Shown one piece after another: positions 47,735 through 61,747 of a stretch of DNA of 64,000 nt. This stretch comes from Paramecium pentaurelia. Its lineage: Eukaryota; Ciliophora; Oligohymenophorea; Peniculida; Parameciidae. The DNA is taken from NCBI GenBank assembly GCA_905183005.1, contig CAJJDO010000158.1:1-64000 (forward strand), given 5' to 3'. The position numbers were made by a program, and so were the translations under genes. The notes beneath the pieces are model-generated. The model ran no database searches. It had not been told where the DNA came from and was given only the letters and a program-made list of their open reading frames with translations. How positions within the stretch are numbered: the stretch's first letter is position 1; every line of letters starts with the position of its first letter.

Positions 47735-49219
47735 TCAAAATTTATCTGATAGAAGATTGATGAATTCTTCTTCTGATATTTTACCATCATTATCTTGATC
47801 ACATTCTGCTAAAAATTATTTCCATATATCATCATCCACACCTTCCATTATATGTTATAATTCTTCTTTGGAAATATAATTATCACCATCCTAAATAATA
47901 AATTAAACTACTAATATACAATATCAAATATTTTGAATGTTTATTTAATTTTTTCAATTGTCAATAATTTTTCATATTTCAAACATGCTACAATAAATTC
48001 AGTATAATCAATATATCCAGACATATTTACATCAATTTCTGTAACAATCTTATTTATTTTAGTTTCCATATTTTCAATTAATCTATCTCCACTTTAAACT
48101 TTCTATTAAAAAGCAGTTATTAATTCATCTTTAGATAATTTACCATCACCATTTCTATCTAATTATTTAAATAATTCTTATATTTATTCAACTTCTTTTG
48201 GTTGAATCATTTGACTAGCCATAAATGTTAATAAAGCTTATTTCAATTTACTCTTAGCACTAAATTCTGTTAAATTCTTAAGGAAATTATCATCAATCAA
48301 ATTTGATTCTTTTCCTTATTATAACCAAGGATCATCAAATACTTATTAAGCAGAATATCTCTTTTCTACATCCAAACACAACATATTTGTGATCAAATTC
48401 TTAGCTTCCTTCGATATTTTATTCCATTCAGTAGCTTCATAATATAAATAATATACTATGAAATGGAATTTTGCCTTTTAAAATTCTATCAAATATCTCA
48501 CCTTCATTTCTTCCATAAAATGGTGGATAACCAGCTAATAAAATATATAGAATGACTCCACATGACCATACATCACATTTCTCATTGTATTTCTTTTATA
48601 AAACTTCAGGTGCAATATAATATGGCTATTATAATATAATAAATAAATTATATATACTGTTCCTAATCTTTTAGACATATTTTGATTATGTTCAAACTTT
48701 CTTGAAGTTCCAAAATCAATTACTTTTAAGATTGAATATTAATCTTCAGAAGCAAAAATAATGTTTTCTGGTTTTAAATCTCTATGAACTATATTCTTTG
48801 AATGACAATAACCCACAGCCTACATTACTTATTTCATATATCTAGCAGCATCTGCTTCACTAAAGTTTTTAGCTTTTTGAATACGATCAAACAATTCACC
48901 TCCACGTAAATATCTATCTATTAATATCTACTTTATACTCTGTTATTAAATAATAAAACTTATCATCTTCAAATAACTCAAATAAATTGACTATATTAGG
49001 ATGATCAAGATTTTTCAAAATTGTCATTTCTGAAAATAATTTAGCTTACTCTTCTTCAAATAAACAGTCCTTACGGATTGCTTTCATTGCTCTTTACATT
49101 CCTGTTACTCTATGAGTTACAATTGAAACTTGCCCATATGCACCTACCATTACTAAATATTTACCTTCACCCAATAACTTCCCCACTTGATAAGTGCTAT
49201 ATATGGTTTCTCTCTTCAT
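47735..49219 (-). CDS. calcium-dependent protein kinase (CDPK)
   Basis: ATG at 49219; introns of 21, 25, 32, 22 and 29 nt; 1356 coding nt = 451 residues; TGA at 47737-47735. The kinase domain is complete: GEGAYGQVSIV, AMKAIRK, NIVHRDLKPENIIF, IDFGTSR and GTPYYIAPEVL. A CDPK junction (FSAKSKLKQALLTFMAS) and four EF-hands follow: DRNGDGKLSKDE, DVNMSGYIDYTE, DIDGDNYISKEE and DQDNDGKISEEE. Calcium binding to the EF-hands releases the junction and activates the kinase (family knowledge). No N-terminal Gly2/Cys, so no myristoylation is expected. The first intron splits the Gly-rich loop. Confidence 0.96.
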
Positions 49220-49631
49220 CTATATAAATAGTGATGGCTACACAGACAAAGTAGGAATTGCTAAAATTATCACATTATTCTTTTACATGTTATTTATTTA
49301 AGTGGTTCTTCTTCATTCTTAGACTCTTATTACAATAACTTGTTCATATCTTCAGGCTTAGTCTCAATCTACTTATCTGGTCTATTCATATTATTCAATA
49401 AGTTTACTCTATAGGTTGATTAGTACAGCATTAATTCCCCATTTATTATTATTTTAATAACACAACTCTTTCATCAATATCTACTCACAAAATAAGTAGA
49501 TATTGATGATAAGATTCAATTATTCACTATTCATTTTAATATTCCATTTGTTTTAGAATCCAACATAATAACCCTACAAAATCAAACAACTCTAATACAA
49601 TAACAATCTATATAATAATCAATCTAAATTA
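49220..49631. promoter_or_regulatory. divergent spacer, CDPK and next gene
   Basis: 412 bp between two divergent starts, so both promoters should lie here. It contains the inverted repeat listed separately; otherwise featureless A/T-rich DNA. Confidence 0.45.
49471..49509. repeat. perfect 15-bp inverted repeat with 9-nt loop
   Basis: TCATCAATATCTACT (49471-49485) and AGTAGATATTGATGA (49495-49509) are exact reverse complements, separated by CACAAAATA. It sits mid-way in the divergent spacer. It could be a dimeric regulator site or a hairpin. Confidence 0.9.
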
Positions 49632-50057
49632 ATGAATTTAAATAAATTTCACACAAGACATCAATCATAACCAACTTTATGGAGTTTGCATTAACCCCAA
49701 CATAAACCTAATACTAGACCAAAAATAAATCATAAGAGAATAGTATTGCCTGTTATCCCTCAAAATCCAGCTGTAGGCTATTATTCTCCAAATTTACAAA
49801 GCATATACTCAAATCCTAAAATTGCTAGAATGCGTAGTGTAACTAAAATACCAACAACCAATGACTATTCTCTAGAAAAAGTAAAACCCTAATAAAGCAA
49901 TAAGAAGTCTTCTTAAAAGTTAACTATATTAGAAATGATGCTAAAGGAAGTAGATGAAGAAGTTGATTAGGATTTGAGGGAGAATCCTGTAATAATTTAG
50001 ATTATATAAAAATTAGAAATGTGCAAAAACTCCATTGTAATTACAACCCTTAAATGA
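49632..50057 (+). CDS. small protein of unknown function
   Basis: ATG at 49632 to TGA at 50055, 141 residues, no intron. It is basic, with many His, Pro and Gln in the first half (RPKINHKRIVLPVIP, AVGYYSPNLQSIYSNP) and an acidic helix in the second (LTILEMMLKEVDEEVDQDL). No membrane segment, signal or known domain. The last six codons (VITTLK) follow a potential GT donor at about 50034, so a longer spliced form cannot be excluded. Confidence 0.6.
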
Positions 50058-50172
50058 TAACTTTATTGAGTAACTCAAATATTTGAAGTTGAATTTACAA
50101 CGACTTCTAAGAAAGAAAATATGATAACAATAATATATAAAAATTACTTTATTTTTAATTTTTATCGATCAA

Positions 50173-51338
50173 ATGTCAAATATCAAATAGATGAGAGAAA
50201 AGTATGAATAAATAAAAGCCAACAATCCTAAAAGAGCAAGTAGTGCTAGATCTTAAGTCAGTTAATCCAGATTATAAGCTGAAATGGGTCACTCTTAATA
50301 ACGATTATAAAACAGTTAATCGTTATTATGTAGTCCTTGCTATAATAAGAAATTATATGAGTAACGAGAATACATGAAAAGACAATAAAATGAATTAGAA
50401 AAGGTTTTATGTTTTATTAATCTCTATAGAACTTAATGAAAAGGTAATTGGATATCAATTTACAGGAAGAGTAATACAAATCTTAAGTAGAGAGGTAACA
50501 GATAATCAATAGAAAATAAATAGAATAATTCAATCTTCAATTATCCAGTTAATTTTAGTTAAAGAAATAAGAAATGCAATCACAACAGAAAGCTCAAGAA
50601 ATAGAATTTGAAAGACAAGTAATAAGAAAAAACTTAGATATTGAAGAGTAAGAAAAGATATAGAGATTAAAAAAAATATAGAGTCTTGGATAATAATTAA
50701 AAGAATAGATTGAAGAGAAGAAAAGATTGACTTAGCAAGATTTTCATTAAAATAATGGAATTATTGATGATCCTTACTGGAGACATTAATCTTAAGGAGA
50801 AAAGGAAGTTTTACAAAGAAAGAATTATTAATAACAATATGTAAATAATAATTGGACACATTTTGAGAGGGAAAGATTAAAGAAGATTAATTAATCAAAA
50901 TTGGATTAAGAAAAAGATATATAAGATAGAGTTAAAGCTTTAAGAGAATATCATTTATTCTTATAATAGGAGAAATAAGAAAAAATGAATTCATAGAGAT
51001 AATTGATTTTGGATTTGACTGAATAAGTAAAAAGAAAGAAGGAAAGAGATGCTTAAGAAAAATAGATTAATTAACGTTTATAAAGAGAAAGAGATCAATA
51101 AGATTTATTATAATAATAAGAAAGAGAATTAAAGGAAATAAAAAATAAGAAGAGTGTCAGTTAATAAATGATATTGGGATTAGAGAATTAACTTAGTTAC
51201 AAGAAATCTAATTAAAGAAAGACTTAAGAAGATTCATGCAATAATACTTTATTATTATAGTCATAAATTAATAAATAATTAGTTCCTTGTTCAAAATGTA
51301 AGAAATGCTAAGATCCACAATTTTTGAGTATATTATGA
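50173..51338 (+). CDS. coiled-coil protein with C-terminal Cys cluster
   Basis: ATG at 50173; one 26-nt intron; 1140 coding nt = 379 residues; TGA at 51336. After a short basic head (NPKRASSARSQVSQSRLQ) the chain is almost entirely Gln/Glu/Lys/Arg-rich helix (for example FERQVIRKNLDIEEQEKIQR, KRKKERDAQEKQINQRLQRE), a long coiled coil. There is one break around NNGIIDDPYWRHQ. The tail VPCSKCKKCQDP has C-x2-C-x2-C, which may bind zinc. Proteins of this kind are common in ciliate basal bodies and cortex, but no specific family is recognised. Confidence 0.8.
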
Positions 51339-51464
51339 TAATTATAGTAAGACTTTTATTAAATTTTATTAAAAAATTATAATTATTCTTAAAAGTTTTA
51401 TATTATAAATTTATATTATGATTATAACAATACAATTTTAATAATATGATTAAAATACTCTCAT

Positions 51465-54400
51465 TCATAAAATATTATTATTATTTTCTTTTTTTAGAAC
51501 TGCTTTTAATTAAGGTTCATTTATGACATAATTGATATAAGGTTCTAAATTGAAATCCAATGAGAAATTTTAAGAATATCTTAAATTTTAGTTTTCTGGT
51601 TTTTCTAATTTTAATAACTTTTTGTTGAAATATACTCCTAATCTTACTACAAACATTCCATTATATTAAAAGTAAGTTGTCTTTGATAATTAAAGACATT
51701 CATCAATTCCTGGTAAATTAATTGATATCTATATAATATAAAATAGAATATAATACTTCTGGTTTAGCTGACTCTTTCATTTCAAATAGCAAAGAACTTT
51801 TTTCAATTTTACTTTTTATTACATTTATTATATATTTAAGGAAAGGCCATTCTAATGCTTGATAAGCTACATCTTCAAGACTCAATTACATCATTCTACT
51901 TTTTAATTGTAATTCAAGAATTTTAGCAAATTACAAAACTAAAGTATCAATAAATGATATGTAATTAATTTGAAAACTTTATTCTTTAATGAAAATTGTC
52001 TTGACTTTAGATTTCTTATTATCATTTTCACTTTAAACTGTTTCAAAGAATACACCATCTATAATTGATATTAATTTCTTCAATAACAATTATGGAAAAT
52101 TATACTCATCTGCATAAATCTTTTTATTTTCTATATAAATAGGCCAATCCAATTCATAAACAAAATATGGAGGTACTTAATATTTTTGATATTTTTCTTG
52201 TAATATTTTTAATTCTTCAAGTTCATAATCACTAAGTTAACTTTTTTATTTTTTTTTTATTTTTTATTCTTTAATTAATTCCATCATACTTTAATATTCT
52301 CTAACATTATTACCATCTACATCTAAGAATCTTTTAATATAATGTAATTAACTTTATTTTCTTGCAAAATCATCCTATTAAATATATCAAATATATAAAA
52401 TTACAATTAATTATTTAAGCTAATTCTCCCTATTGCATTTGCTAAAATATTAGGCTTTTTTTAAGATAAGTACATTCAGTGTAATTTCATACTAATAAGT
52501 TGTTAAATTAAAATAAGCTGACACATTGACTTCATCTTCAATTGAAAGATTTTTTCTTTGAATTATTTTGTTATTATTTTCATCTTCAAAAAATATATCT
52601 TTGTCTAAAGTAATATCATGAACAATATTGCCATATTGCCTTCCAAATTCAAATGGGTATTTCTCACTAAGTTGCTCATTAATAATTTAAAGGATATCAT
52701 ATTATAATTAATTAGGTTTGATTGCAAATTAAACTTGGAATGAGTTTATAAATTTTTATTAATTTTATAATTCTTCTTAGAATTCTTTAAGTCGAATATT
52801 ATCAAATATTTATTTTTTTGAAAGCTCCTAAAATTCTTTAACTACGCTTTAATTGATGAATAAATTTATGATATTGTTTTTTTCTTGATAAATCATAGGT
52901 ATTTCTAATTGATAATTGAATCCAGTAAGATCTTTATCAATAATAATATCCTGAATAGAAAGTACCTTTAATTAAATATTTTTTCCTTTGGATTATTCCA
53001 TTAATTCTATATTAATTGTAATCTAATCATTAGGATTAACATTCTATATAAAAGATTCTATTTCTGAGATAAAATTCAAAACTATATGTAAAACACAAAA
53101 CTAAAATAAATTATATATATATATACCCCTCTATATATTTTATCTTTACACATTTTATCTGTTTTTGCAAATTCAAATTGAAATAGTTTCAATAAATCAT
53201 TTTGCTAATAATTAATAATGTAATTCTAAGATTTTCTCTTAACATTAAGTAAATTAAGTAATCCTTAAATGAAAGATTTCTCCTTAAAAATATCTTTATT
53301 AATTGCAGCCTTGGATTATTGACTCCATTCCATTACAATATTATATAAATCATTATTTCTAATTGAAAATATCAATTAAACTATAAAGCAATCTAAATCT
53401 TTAATTGATAATCTTTCTAATATTTAATTTAAGATAGGAACAATTTTATAATTAGTTACATCACTTTCTCCAATATAATTAATTAAGTCATTGCATGTGG
53501 AAATATAAATAACTAAAATAGCTGCATATTGATAATTTGATTCTACATCTTCAATTATAACTTAACCCACTACTTTATTGAAATGTTCTTATTGTTTTTC
53601 TACAATTTATTATAATTCATGATTTTTCATTTTCTTTTATTCAATAGGTTGTAATATTTCTTATGTTGATTAATGACGAATGATAGGTAGCATTTGTTTA
53701 TAAGAAGAAAATGATTTTAATGGTTCATTATATTATGTTGATCTTTCAACTAAATCTGGTTAATTGTAATATAAATAAAGCATAACTTCAGGAGTAAATT
53801 AATCTAATTAATCATTTAATTGACTTTATTCAAATTAATTCATCATTTTTAGTTCTTACTTATAATCAAATTTAAAATAAGTCTTAAATGCATCAATCAC
53901 TTCTTATGATGCCCAAAACAATTTTTATTTAGAATGAAATTATCTTACATAATCACTTATACTCAATTAATATTTCATAACCTTATCAAATCCACAAAGA
54001 TGTAGATAAAAAAATTATTCATAAAATAATAATTTAAAAATTTAAAGATTTTCAATATCTTCAGTTAAACTTATTTATTAATTTACACATAATAATAAAT
54101 TTAAATCTGGTTTATATTCCAACATAATTTTAAAGAATATAACACTTGTTTATAAAGATGTTATAATTGTTAGATTTCCTTCAAAATATTTTTTAAGTAT
54201 TAAGTAAATTTTATAATGTTAAACTCTATAATTTCCTTAATCTTTCTCATACTTATTACAATAATTAATTAAGACTGAATCATCTTATTTTAATTCTGAA
54301 GAACATTAATTCATAGATTTCTATAAGATTGAAAACACTTTTTCTATAAATAAATTTCTTCTCAATTTGATATTCTTATCAAAAACCATACAAAAATCTG

Positions 54401-57400
54401 GAAATCCTTAATAAATTGAAAATTCCAATAAAGATAATCGTTCGCTTTCTTAATTTTCTTCATCCTCATTGATTATATTTGATTCCTTGAAATTTCTATT
54501 GTCCATAATTTCAGTTAGATTTTAATAATATTCCTTATCGTTTTTTAGTAATTTTCTTAAGAATTAGACAATTTTATTAAAGAGCATCCCATATTTCTTA
54601 ATGATTATTAATACAAAACAATTATATTCAGATATATTTTCATTTTCTATTTCATCAATATTAAATTTCATCCAATTATAAAATAAATTTAAGTCAACAC
54701 CATCTACTATTATATTCTCAAAAAACTTTGTTGATGATTATTCACTAGAATACATTAATACTTAATAAAATATTGGTAAATTTAGATATTACTAAATTTA
54801 TGGGAACTTTTATTAATCTTTATATTATTAAGGAAACTTTAAATTAAGAATTTGATCAGTAATTAAATCAAAAAGTGTATAACTTCCACAACTTGATGCT
54901 AAGCATAAAAACTTGATAATTTAATCTTATTATAAAGGATTTTTAGGTTTAAATACATTTATATAATGTTCTAAAATTTTATGAATTCTTTACTTGAAAT
55001 CAATGTGTAATGACATTTAACAATTAAATATTCGAATAAATTAAGAGTCTTTAAATTATCAATTTCAAATGGCTATCCATTCACAAAATTAAATTCCTTA
55101 TTATAAGTTTAAAAGAAAGGCTTAACTTTAGCTTTCAATAATTTAATAAAATATGGAATATTACTTTAAGAAGGAACAACCAATCTTCCAGCAGGTTCAA
55201 TTTCAGCTATTATATTAATATAACAATTTACTTTTTGTAGGCAAAGTTTCAATGTTTCTAAATATTAATGCTTCTTTAATTCTCTATATTTCATCAACTT
55301 TGTCTTTTTTTCCCTTTACATCTCCTTATGATGCCTCATTACCTTCTTTTTCCCCTAATTCTAAACTATGAACTAAATCATAAAATTAATATTTATTCAA
55401 TTGAGATCCCATAAACTCTAAAGCTCTTGGATCAGTTGTCTTAGACCTCATCAAAGAAACAGCAAGTGCATCTAAAATATGAATAAAAATCTACTATAAA
55501 GATAAGAAACATTTTTATCAAATATCCCTGAAAAATCATTTGCAACAAAGTTCTTAACAATTATTAAAATAACATCTGTTGCAAATTATAATTATAATGG
55601 CTAATATTCCTTTTTTAACGTATAATCTAAAGCTCTAAATATTCTGAAAGATCTATTCTTTTCTTATTCAATCACAGTCTTTAAATTAGGTTTAAAATTT
55701 TCTTCTAAAAATTAAAGATTCATCTTTATTCTTTTTTCAATTCTAATTAATTCTAATTTAGATGCCTTCTATTTTAAATTTTATAAAATAATATTTTCAA
55801 TAGCTGTAAATATTCTCTACTCTTTATTGTTTAATTTATCCAATATTTAAATATTGTTTGATATTATAGGTAATAAAGATATCTTCTCCAATTTGTCTTT
55901 TAATTCTGGTTTTTTTTATAATAGGTTATCTAAAGAATCTTTTAATGCATCCAATATAGTTTCAACTGTTTTCTCTATATTTGATTTAGGAGCATTCCAA
56001 TTACTATACATTGTACCAGGATTTTAAGTGTAAAAGTTCTACCTTAATTTCTAAAAATAATATTATTAGAATGCTTGTTTGTTTAAGGTATGATTGTAAG
56101 CATTCCAATTTTTAGGTCTGTTAGCACATTTCTCTAGTAATTTCTTAGCATTTTATATTAGATATCCTAAGGCTCCAGCATCAAATAAACTATATTAACT
56201 TAGAATAATTTGTCTTTTAGTAGGAATGATGAATTGAGGCTAAACCTTTTACACTTATTCTTAATTTGCTTTTGCTGGTACAACTGGAACTTCACGAAGT
56301 TATTTTTCTAAAATATTTAATGCAATATCTTCTAATAAATTAAATACTAATTCAGGTTTATTTGCTGCTAATCTCTTTAAAAATATTGGTAATCTATCAG
56401 GTAATCCAAGTTTTGTTAATGCTTTAGCAGCTATGTCATAATCTTCTAAAGTTGCAACATCTTTTGTATCATTCATATATTTATCAAAATCTTATTAGTT
56501 TAAACAAACAGCTGGATGTTAAGTAAGAGATCTATAAAATTATCCATATTTTTAATATATAGGTCTAAGTACACTTAAATTACGTAATGATAAATCATCA
56601 GGAGACTTGTTCCATATATATTATAAACAATTATTTATTAATTATTAATTGTTGGAATAAAGTGCTGCATTTAATATTTATTTCATTAAGTAACCATTTG
56701 TATTTTTGACTTCACTTTATTTATCTAATTTTTTAGGATTTCTAAGGTAAAAATTACTCTTATCATCAGATTATTAAGTTTGTTTATTTGATTTAAGAGC
56801 TTTAAAAATTTTGGGATATTATTATTTAGAAAATTTAGTAGGTAATGATGATGCAATTTAATTGAGAAGTTATTATATTAATCTTTATCTTCCATCTATG
56901 TTATCTTACTTTAATTTATCAATAAATTTTAAAACATCCTCTACTCCTTTTTCAGTCATTTACTTAGAAGTATAATTTAAGAATTCTCTCTCTCTAAATT
57001 ATCCAAAATTTAAAGGATCTTCTTTATTTTTTAATTTTCCTAATAGACCTTCTTATAATAGATTTTTTGCAAAATTATTTTTACTTTCATAATAGGCTTA
57101 AATCTATTCTGGAGTAAGTATTTTTTATAATTCTTCTTATAAACCTAATTTTACTAACTCTTCAAATGGTGATTTGTTATTCATATAAAATTATTTAGCA
57201 AGAATTCTAGGTTCAATTTTTATTGTTTATAAAGTAATTTCTTTTAATAATCTATTTAATTTAAGGGTAGTAAATTTAGTTTCATTCAAGATTTACTATA
57301 TACCTATAAAGACTTCTAAAGGATATTTTGCATAAAATTATGCCATAGCTTTTAACATATCATCTTAACTGAATTTTATTGTTTTATTTTTATCTTTATC

Positions 57401-60400
57401 ATAAATTGTTATCTAACCATTTTCATCAGATATGAAATCCTCTTAATTATTTGAAATGATAAAATTCAAATCTGGTTTTATTGCACAAACCATAGTACTT
57501 TATTATTTTAAGAAGTTTTCCAATAAAGATTCAAGAAATTCTATTTTACCCTATCTTGCTAAATTGTATATGGCAAAAGGCATTTCTTTCGTAACCCCGT
57601 CATAATTTTCAATGTTTAGAGAAAACCATTATATCCAATCAATTTCTTTAGAAACAAATTCGAACATATTTTATTACAGTAAAGACATTGCCTTTGAAAG
57701 TTGAATATGATTATAATAGTAATCTTTTAAATCATCCTCTTCAATTTAAATATTGTGAATTTTGAAAAAACATTTTGCTCTAAACTCATATTAATTAAAA
57801 TCTTTCTTTAATGGTTATTTCATTATATTCAACATTTCTTAAATGGATTTGATTTCTTCTGTATTAAAACTATAATATAATTAATAATAATTACGCTGGT
57901 ACTACACTTGATAATTTGGTTATATATAGAACAAGTGGAGTAGCATCATATGGAGACATTGTAGTGACAAATAATTATTCCTATTATTCAGGTTCAACTA
58001 AACCTAGTAAAGATTACAAGGCAATTTTTTATCCAATAGGATTAATATCTTAATTTAATGCTATAGCATGAATAAAGCTTTTTCCTTATGGAGTTGTCAT
58101 ATCGAAAATCTTTTTGGGATCAAGTTTAGGTATATCCTTATTATCTTCATTAGGATTATTAGGATGATATTATGTGATCATTTAATTAATAACATTAAAA
58201 GGTCCTTTTTCAAAGAAATCCATCAATGGAGTATTTCCTGTTCCACCCTATTAGAAATAAAATAAGGGTTCAGCTTAAAAACCTTCATAAAACATATTCC
58301 ATCTTTTTCTTCTTACTAATTCATGACAAATATTCCATAAACAAGGTTTTTCAAGTAATTTAGCAGAATCTTGTTCTTGTTCTTGATCAATATTTTCTTT
58401 TTCATTTTAGATTTCTTTCTTTTTTTATAGGAATTTTTATTTAATTTCAGAAAGTGGTGTTTTTGAATTTATATCCATATTAGAAAATAATCCTGGATGA
58501 ACATTATTTGATTGTATAATTAAAAATTTAGCTTTATCTTTTAAATTCTTTTTCTTAGGTAAAACAGGTACAGTGAAATATATTTTAGTTTTAGCTTCTT
58601 CATAATTTGATTGAATGTGATTTAAAAATGGATCATCAGGTTTCAAATGTTTTTTAGCTAACTTTACTAATTTTCCTAATACCATAATATGTTCATAATT
58701 TTCCATTTTATCAAAGTCTCTACTATTAATATCAAAATAAGAAATAAAAGAACCAGCATCAATTTAAACATTACCTTCTTAATCTATTTTTGAACCTAAT
58801 CCATTTTTAAATTATTCAGATATTAAATTAATTGTAATTCCAAAATCTGGTATTTTTTAAGCAACTTTTAAGAATTCAAATAATGGTTCAATTCTTATAC
58901 CTTCAATTAAAACACTCTTTATATTTTAAATTAATTTCTCTGCAAATATATCAGCTTATTATATATTTTCTGGATTTGAAAATTCCATATCTTATATTGT
59001 ATCTATTATTACTCCATAACTTCCATCATCCATACAATAATCATATTCACACATACCCATATCATCCACATGATCAATTAATAATTATGATCCTGTACAT
59101 CCAAATTACTGTAAAGCTTCTTCTAATACTTTCTTTGGTAATCTGCCTTAACGAATTGTCTATCTAAGAGCATTAACTTAAACAACATAAGGATTCTCAT
59201 CTAATGACTTTAACAAAGCAATAGTATTTTCTGAAAGTTATGGCCTTTTTATACGAGAGGTTCTTCTTGAACCTACTTAATCAATATCTAAATATAATGT
59301 TTCTTTAATGAGAGCCCCTAATTGACCATCTAAATAGGATTGTATATCTTCTTCATTGACAATTGCTAATTCAATGCTTGCTTCATTAATCGATACAACT
59401 AAAGCTTTATTATGTTAATCATCTGGCCATTTATAAGGACCATATTTAGATTATTCGACTAACATTCTTCTTTCTCTTTCTTCTAAAGATCTTGGTGATC
59501 CTTTGGTATAAGAGAATTAATCTATCATCATAAATGTATTTTACTTATAGGTGCATCAAATTCACAGATTTCAAACATCTAAAAATTTACAATTATATCT
59601 CCAAGTAAAGGAGGATCTTCTAAAGAATTATTAGAATAATTAACTCTCTTCTTTCTATATAGTTTTATTTCTTAAGATTGTAATTTTCTTAGTTATTTAT
59701 TTATTTTATTTAGATTCAAATTATACTTAGTAGATTCACCTAATTCATTCTAGTCTGTAACTTTTTGTAATAATTAAAATAATTAATTTGTAATATCAAA
59801 TTAACCTACATATATTGAATCTTTTCCTTATTTCTTCCAAAATATAACTTATATTGGATTTGTGTAATTATAAATAATAATTGTATCCAAACATTCATTT
59901 AATTAATTAGGAAATTCTTTTGCTGAATTTTTAAAATAAGTTTAACCATTATAATTAAGTTCCCAAAAAAATAATGCTGGTTTATCAACACTAGATAATT
60001 CTGATTTTGAATTTATTCTCAAATCTCTAAAATTTGTATATTTCAAATTTTAAATATGAATCATAATAAATTTTACATTTTTAGTTAATTTTTTACTTAT
60101 AATATGAAATTATTAACTGCTTGGTGTTCTATCAAATTCCTTTTATGTTTATTCATTAAAGTAATCTATTATCCCTTACCATTCACCAGCACTACTTCTT
60201 TTTACTGCCAAACCAATCAAATGATTATTTTTTGCACTCTCTTATGCTTTAATCATATCATCTAATTATAATTATTATAATATACCTGCATTTTTTATAA
60301 ATCCCTATCTTAAATACTAATTAAAAACCAATGGATTTAAATTAATACTTGATTTTGAACTATGAGGTGATTAAATTGATAAACTCTTACTAGAAGCATC

Positions 60401-61048
60401 AAACTTTTCTTATTATTCTCTTACTTCTTCATCTCTTGCTGTTGAACTGATTAAATAATTTCAATTAATACTTGACATAATAATTTACTAATTTCTAGTT
60501 TTGTAACTGCTATGACTTCTTATCTTACTTTTTTAAACTATTAAGTTCCTATTTTAATTATTGTATCTCTTATTTTTGTTATTCTCTATCCTTTGTTATG
60601 ATTTTTTTAGATCGAAATGTAGTAGCTAATTGTTATACTCAATTTTCTATACGTTCATTTTTATCTGCCTTCTTTTTGTTTTTTTGTTCTACAATTTAAT
60701 TTCAATTATTCATACCTTCTTCTTTCTATATTTGTACACTTTTTTCCAATATTTACCTTAATAAATCTGCTAATTCCTCTTAACCCAATATTTAATTATC
60801 ATCTTTATCAAATGTATTAATCATATCCTAAAGCTATTCATCATTTATTTGCTATAAATAGATTCTATGTTTTACTTTAACATTCGCTTGTTTATACATT
60901 TCAAGAATAGTTCTTTTCAACTCTGAAAATTCGATGTAACCACTGTCTTTTTTATTAATTAAGAAAAATTTATACCATTTTCATCTATGGTATGAAACAC
61001 ATCCTAAACCATAGCCTCAAATTTCTTATTGTCCTTAAGAAAATCCAT
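51465..61048 (-). CDS. giant EF-hand protein with C2-like and ankyrin-like regions
   Basis: ATG at 61048, TGA at 51467-51465; about 3,000 residues; I traced the ends and several exons but not every intron. Two EF-hands open the protein: DENDSGYIEFSE (restored by a 29-nt intron) and DKDDNQILGQEE. A coiled coil follows, then a beta-rich C2-like region (VKFIMIHIQNLKY...PALFFWELNYNG). A 23-nt intron at 59544-59522 joins this to a region that otherwise looks like a separate gene starting at 59528. Near 58.3-57.9 kb are ankyrin-like phrases (TGNTPLMDFFEKG, GKSFIHAIALNQD, DATPLVLYI). The rest is alpha-helical, armadillo-like and ends ...PYINYVINEPQLKAVLKK. No enzyme motif seen. A Ca2+-responsive scaffold is inferred. 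Confidence 0.6.
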
Positions 61049-61747
61049 TTATTATTTAATTTATTAAATATTATTGTGGTTTCTTTGTTGATTTCAACAT
61101 AATATATCTAAAAAAACTATAACACACTTATAAAATATAATATTAATAATCTATTTATCAATAATGAAACTAACTTAATAACAATATTGATCTAAATAAA
61201 TATTGATAAATCACATTTAAAAATATTAAACTAAATATATATAATTTTTTGTTAAACTCATTGTATTTGTAACTTTTTATTAATATATATATATTTTATT
61301 CATCAGACAAATCGATTAGAATTATAAACTTATCAATTGTTATTTAATAATATAAATTTTAAGTATTTAAACATTATCATATAGATTGATTATCTTAAAC
61401 TCAAAGGAATGATTAATAACAATGATAGTAGAATAATACTTTAAATTATATTATTTTAGATTATTAAAATTATATAGCAGAGTTTCAGAATTATTCATAA
61501 AATAATTTTGATAAATATATTGATAATTATAACTGCTACAAATGTCAATTTATATTATTATTCAGTTGTTGTCCTTAATAATAAATTATGTGAATATAGA
61601 TATTTAATGATATCATGAATTGTTTCTTTAATTATTTGATCTTTTTGTCTGATATATTTTTGTTGTTTTTTAATAATGTTTACAACTGTAGAATAATTTG
61701 AAGTAAATGATATTAACTAGTATCCTCAAATATATAATTTAATTAAA
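61049..61747. promoter_or_regulatory. divergent spacer, giant gene and K+ channel
   Basis: 700 bp between two divergent starts. Very A/T-rich; no gene, RNA or repeat stands out. Confidence 0.45.

Noticed and set aside
49471..49509. CRISPR-like palindromic repeat.
   Set aside because: Single copy, no spacers, and the organism is a eukaryote.
58883..59167. 94-codon plus-strand ORF rich in Leu, Tyr and His.
   Set aside because: Shadow of the giant minus-strand gene, which reads CMDDGSYGVIIDTIQDMEF through this stretch.
59526..59528. Start of a separate large gene at ATG 59528.
   Set aside because: A 23-nt intron covers this ATG and joins the upstream EF-hand/C2-like frame to the downstream frame without a stop.
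59528..61048. Copine identity for the EF-hand/C2-like region.
   Set aside because: I first read the C2-like text as a copine, but no vWA domain follows; the chain runs instead into the giant protein. The true copine relic is at 7.0-7.65 kb.
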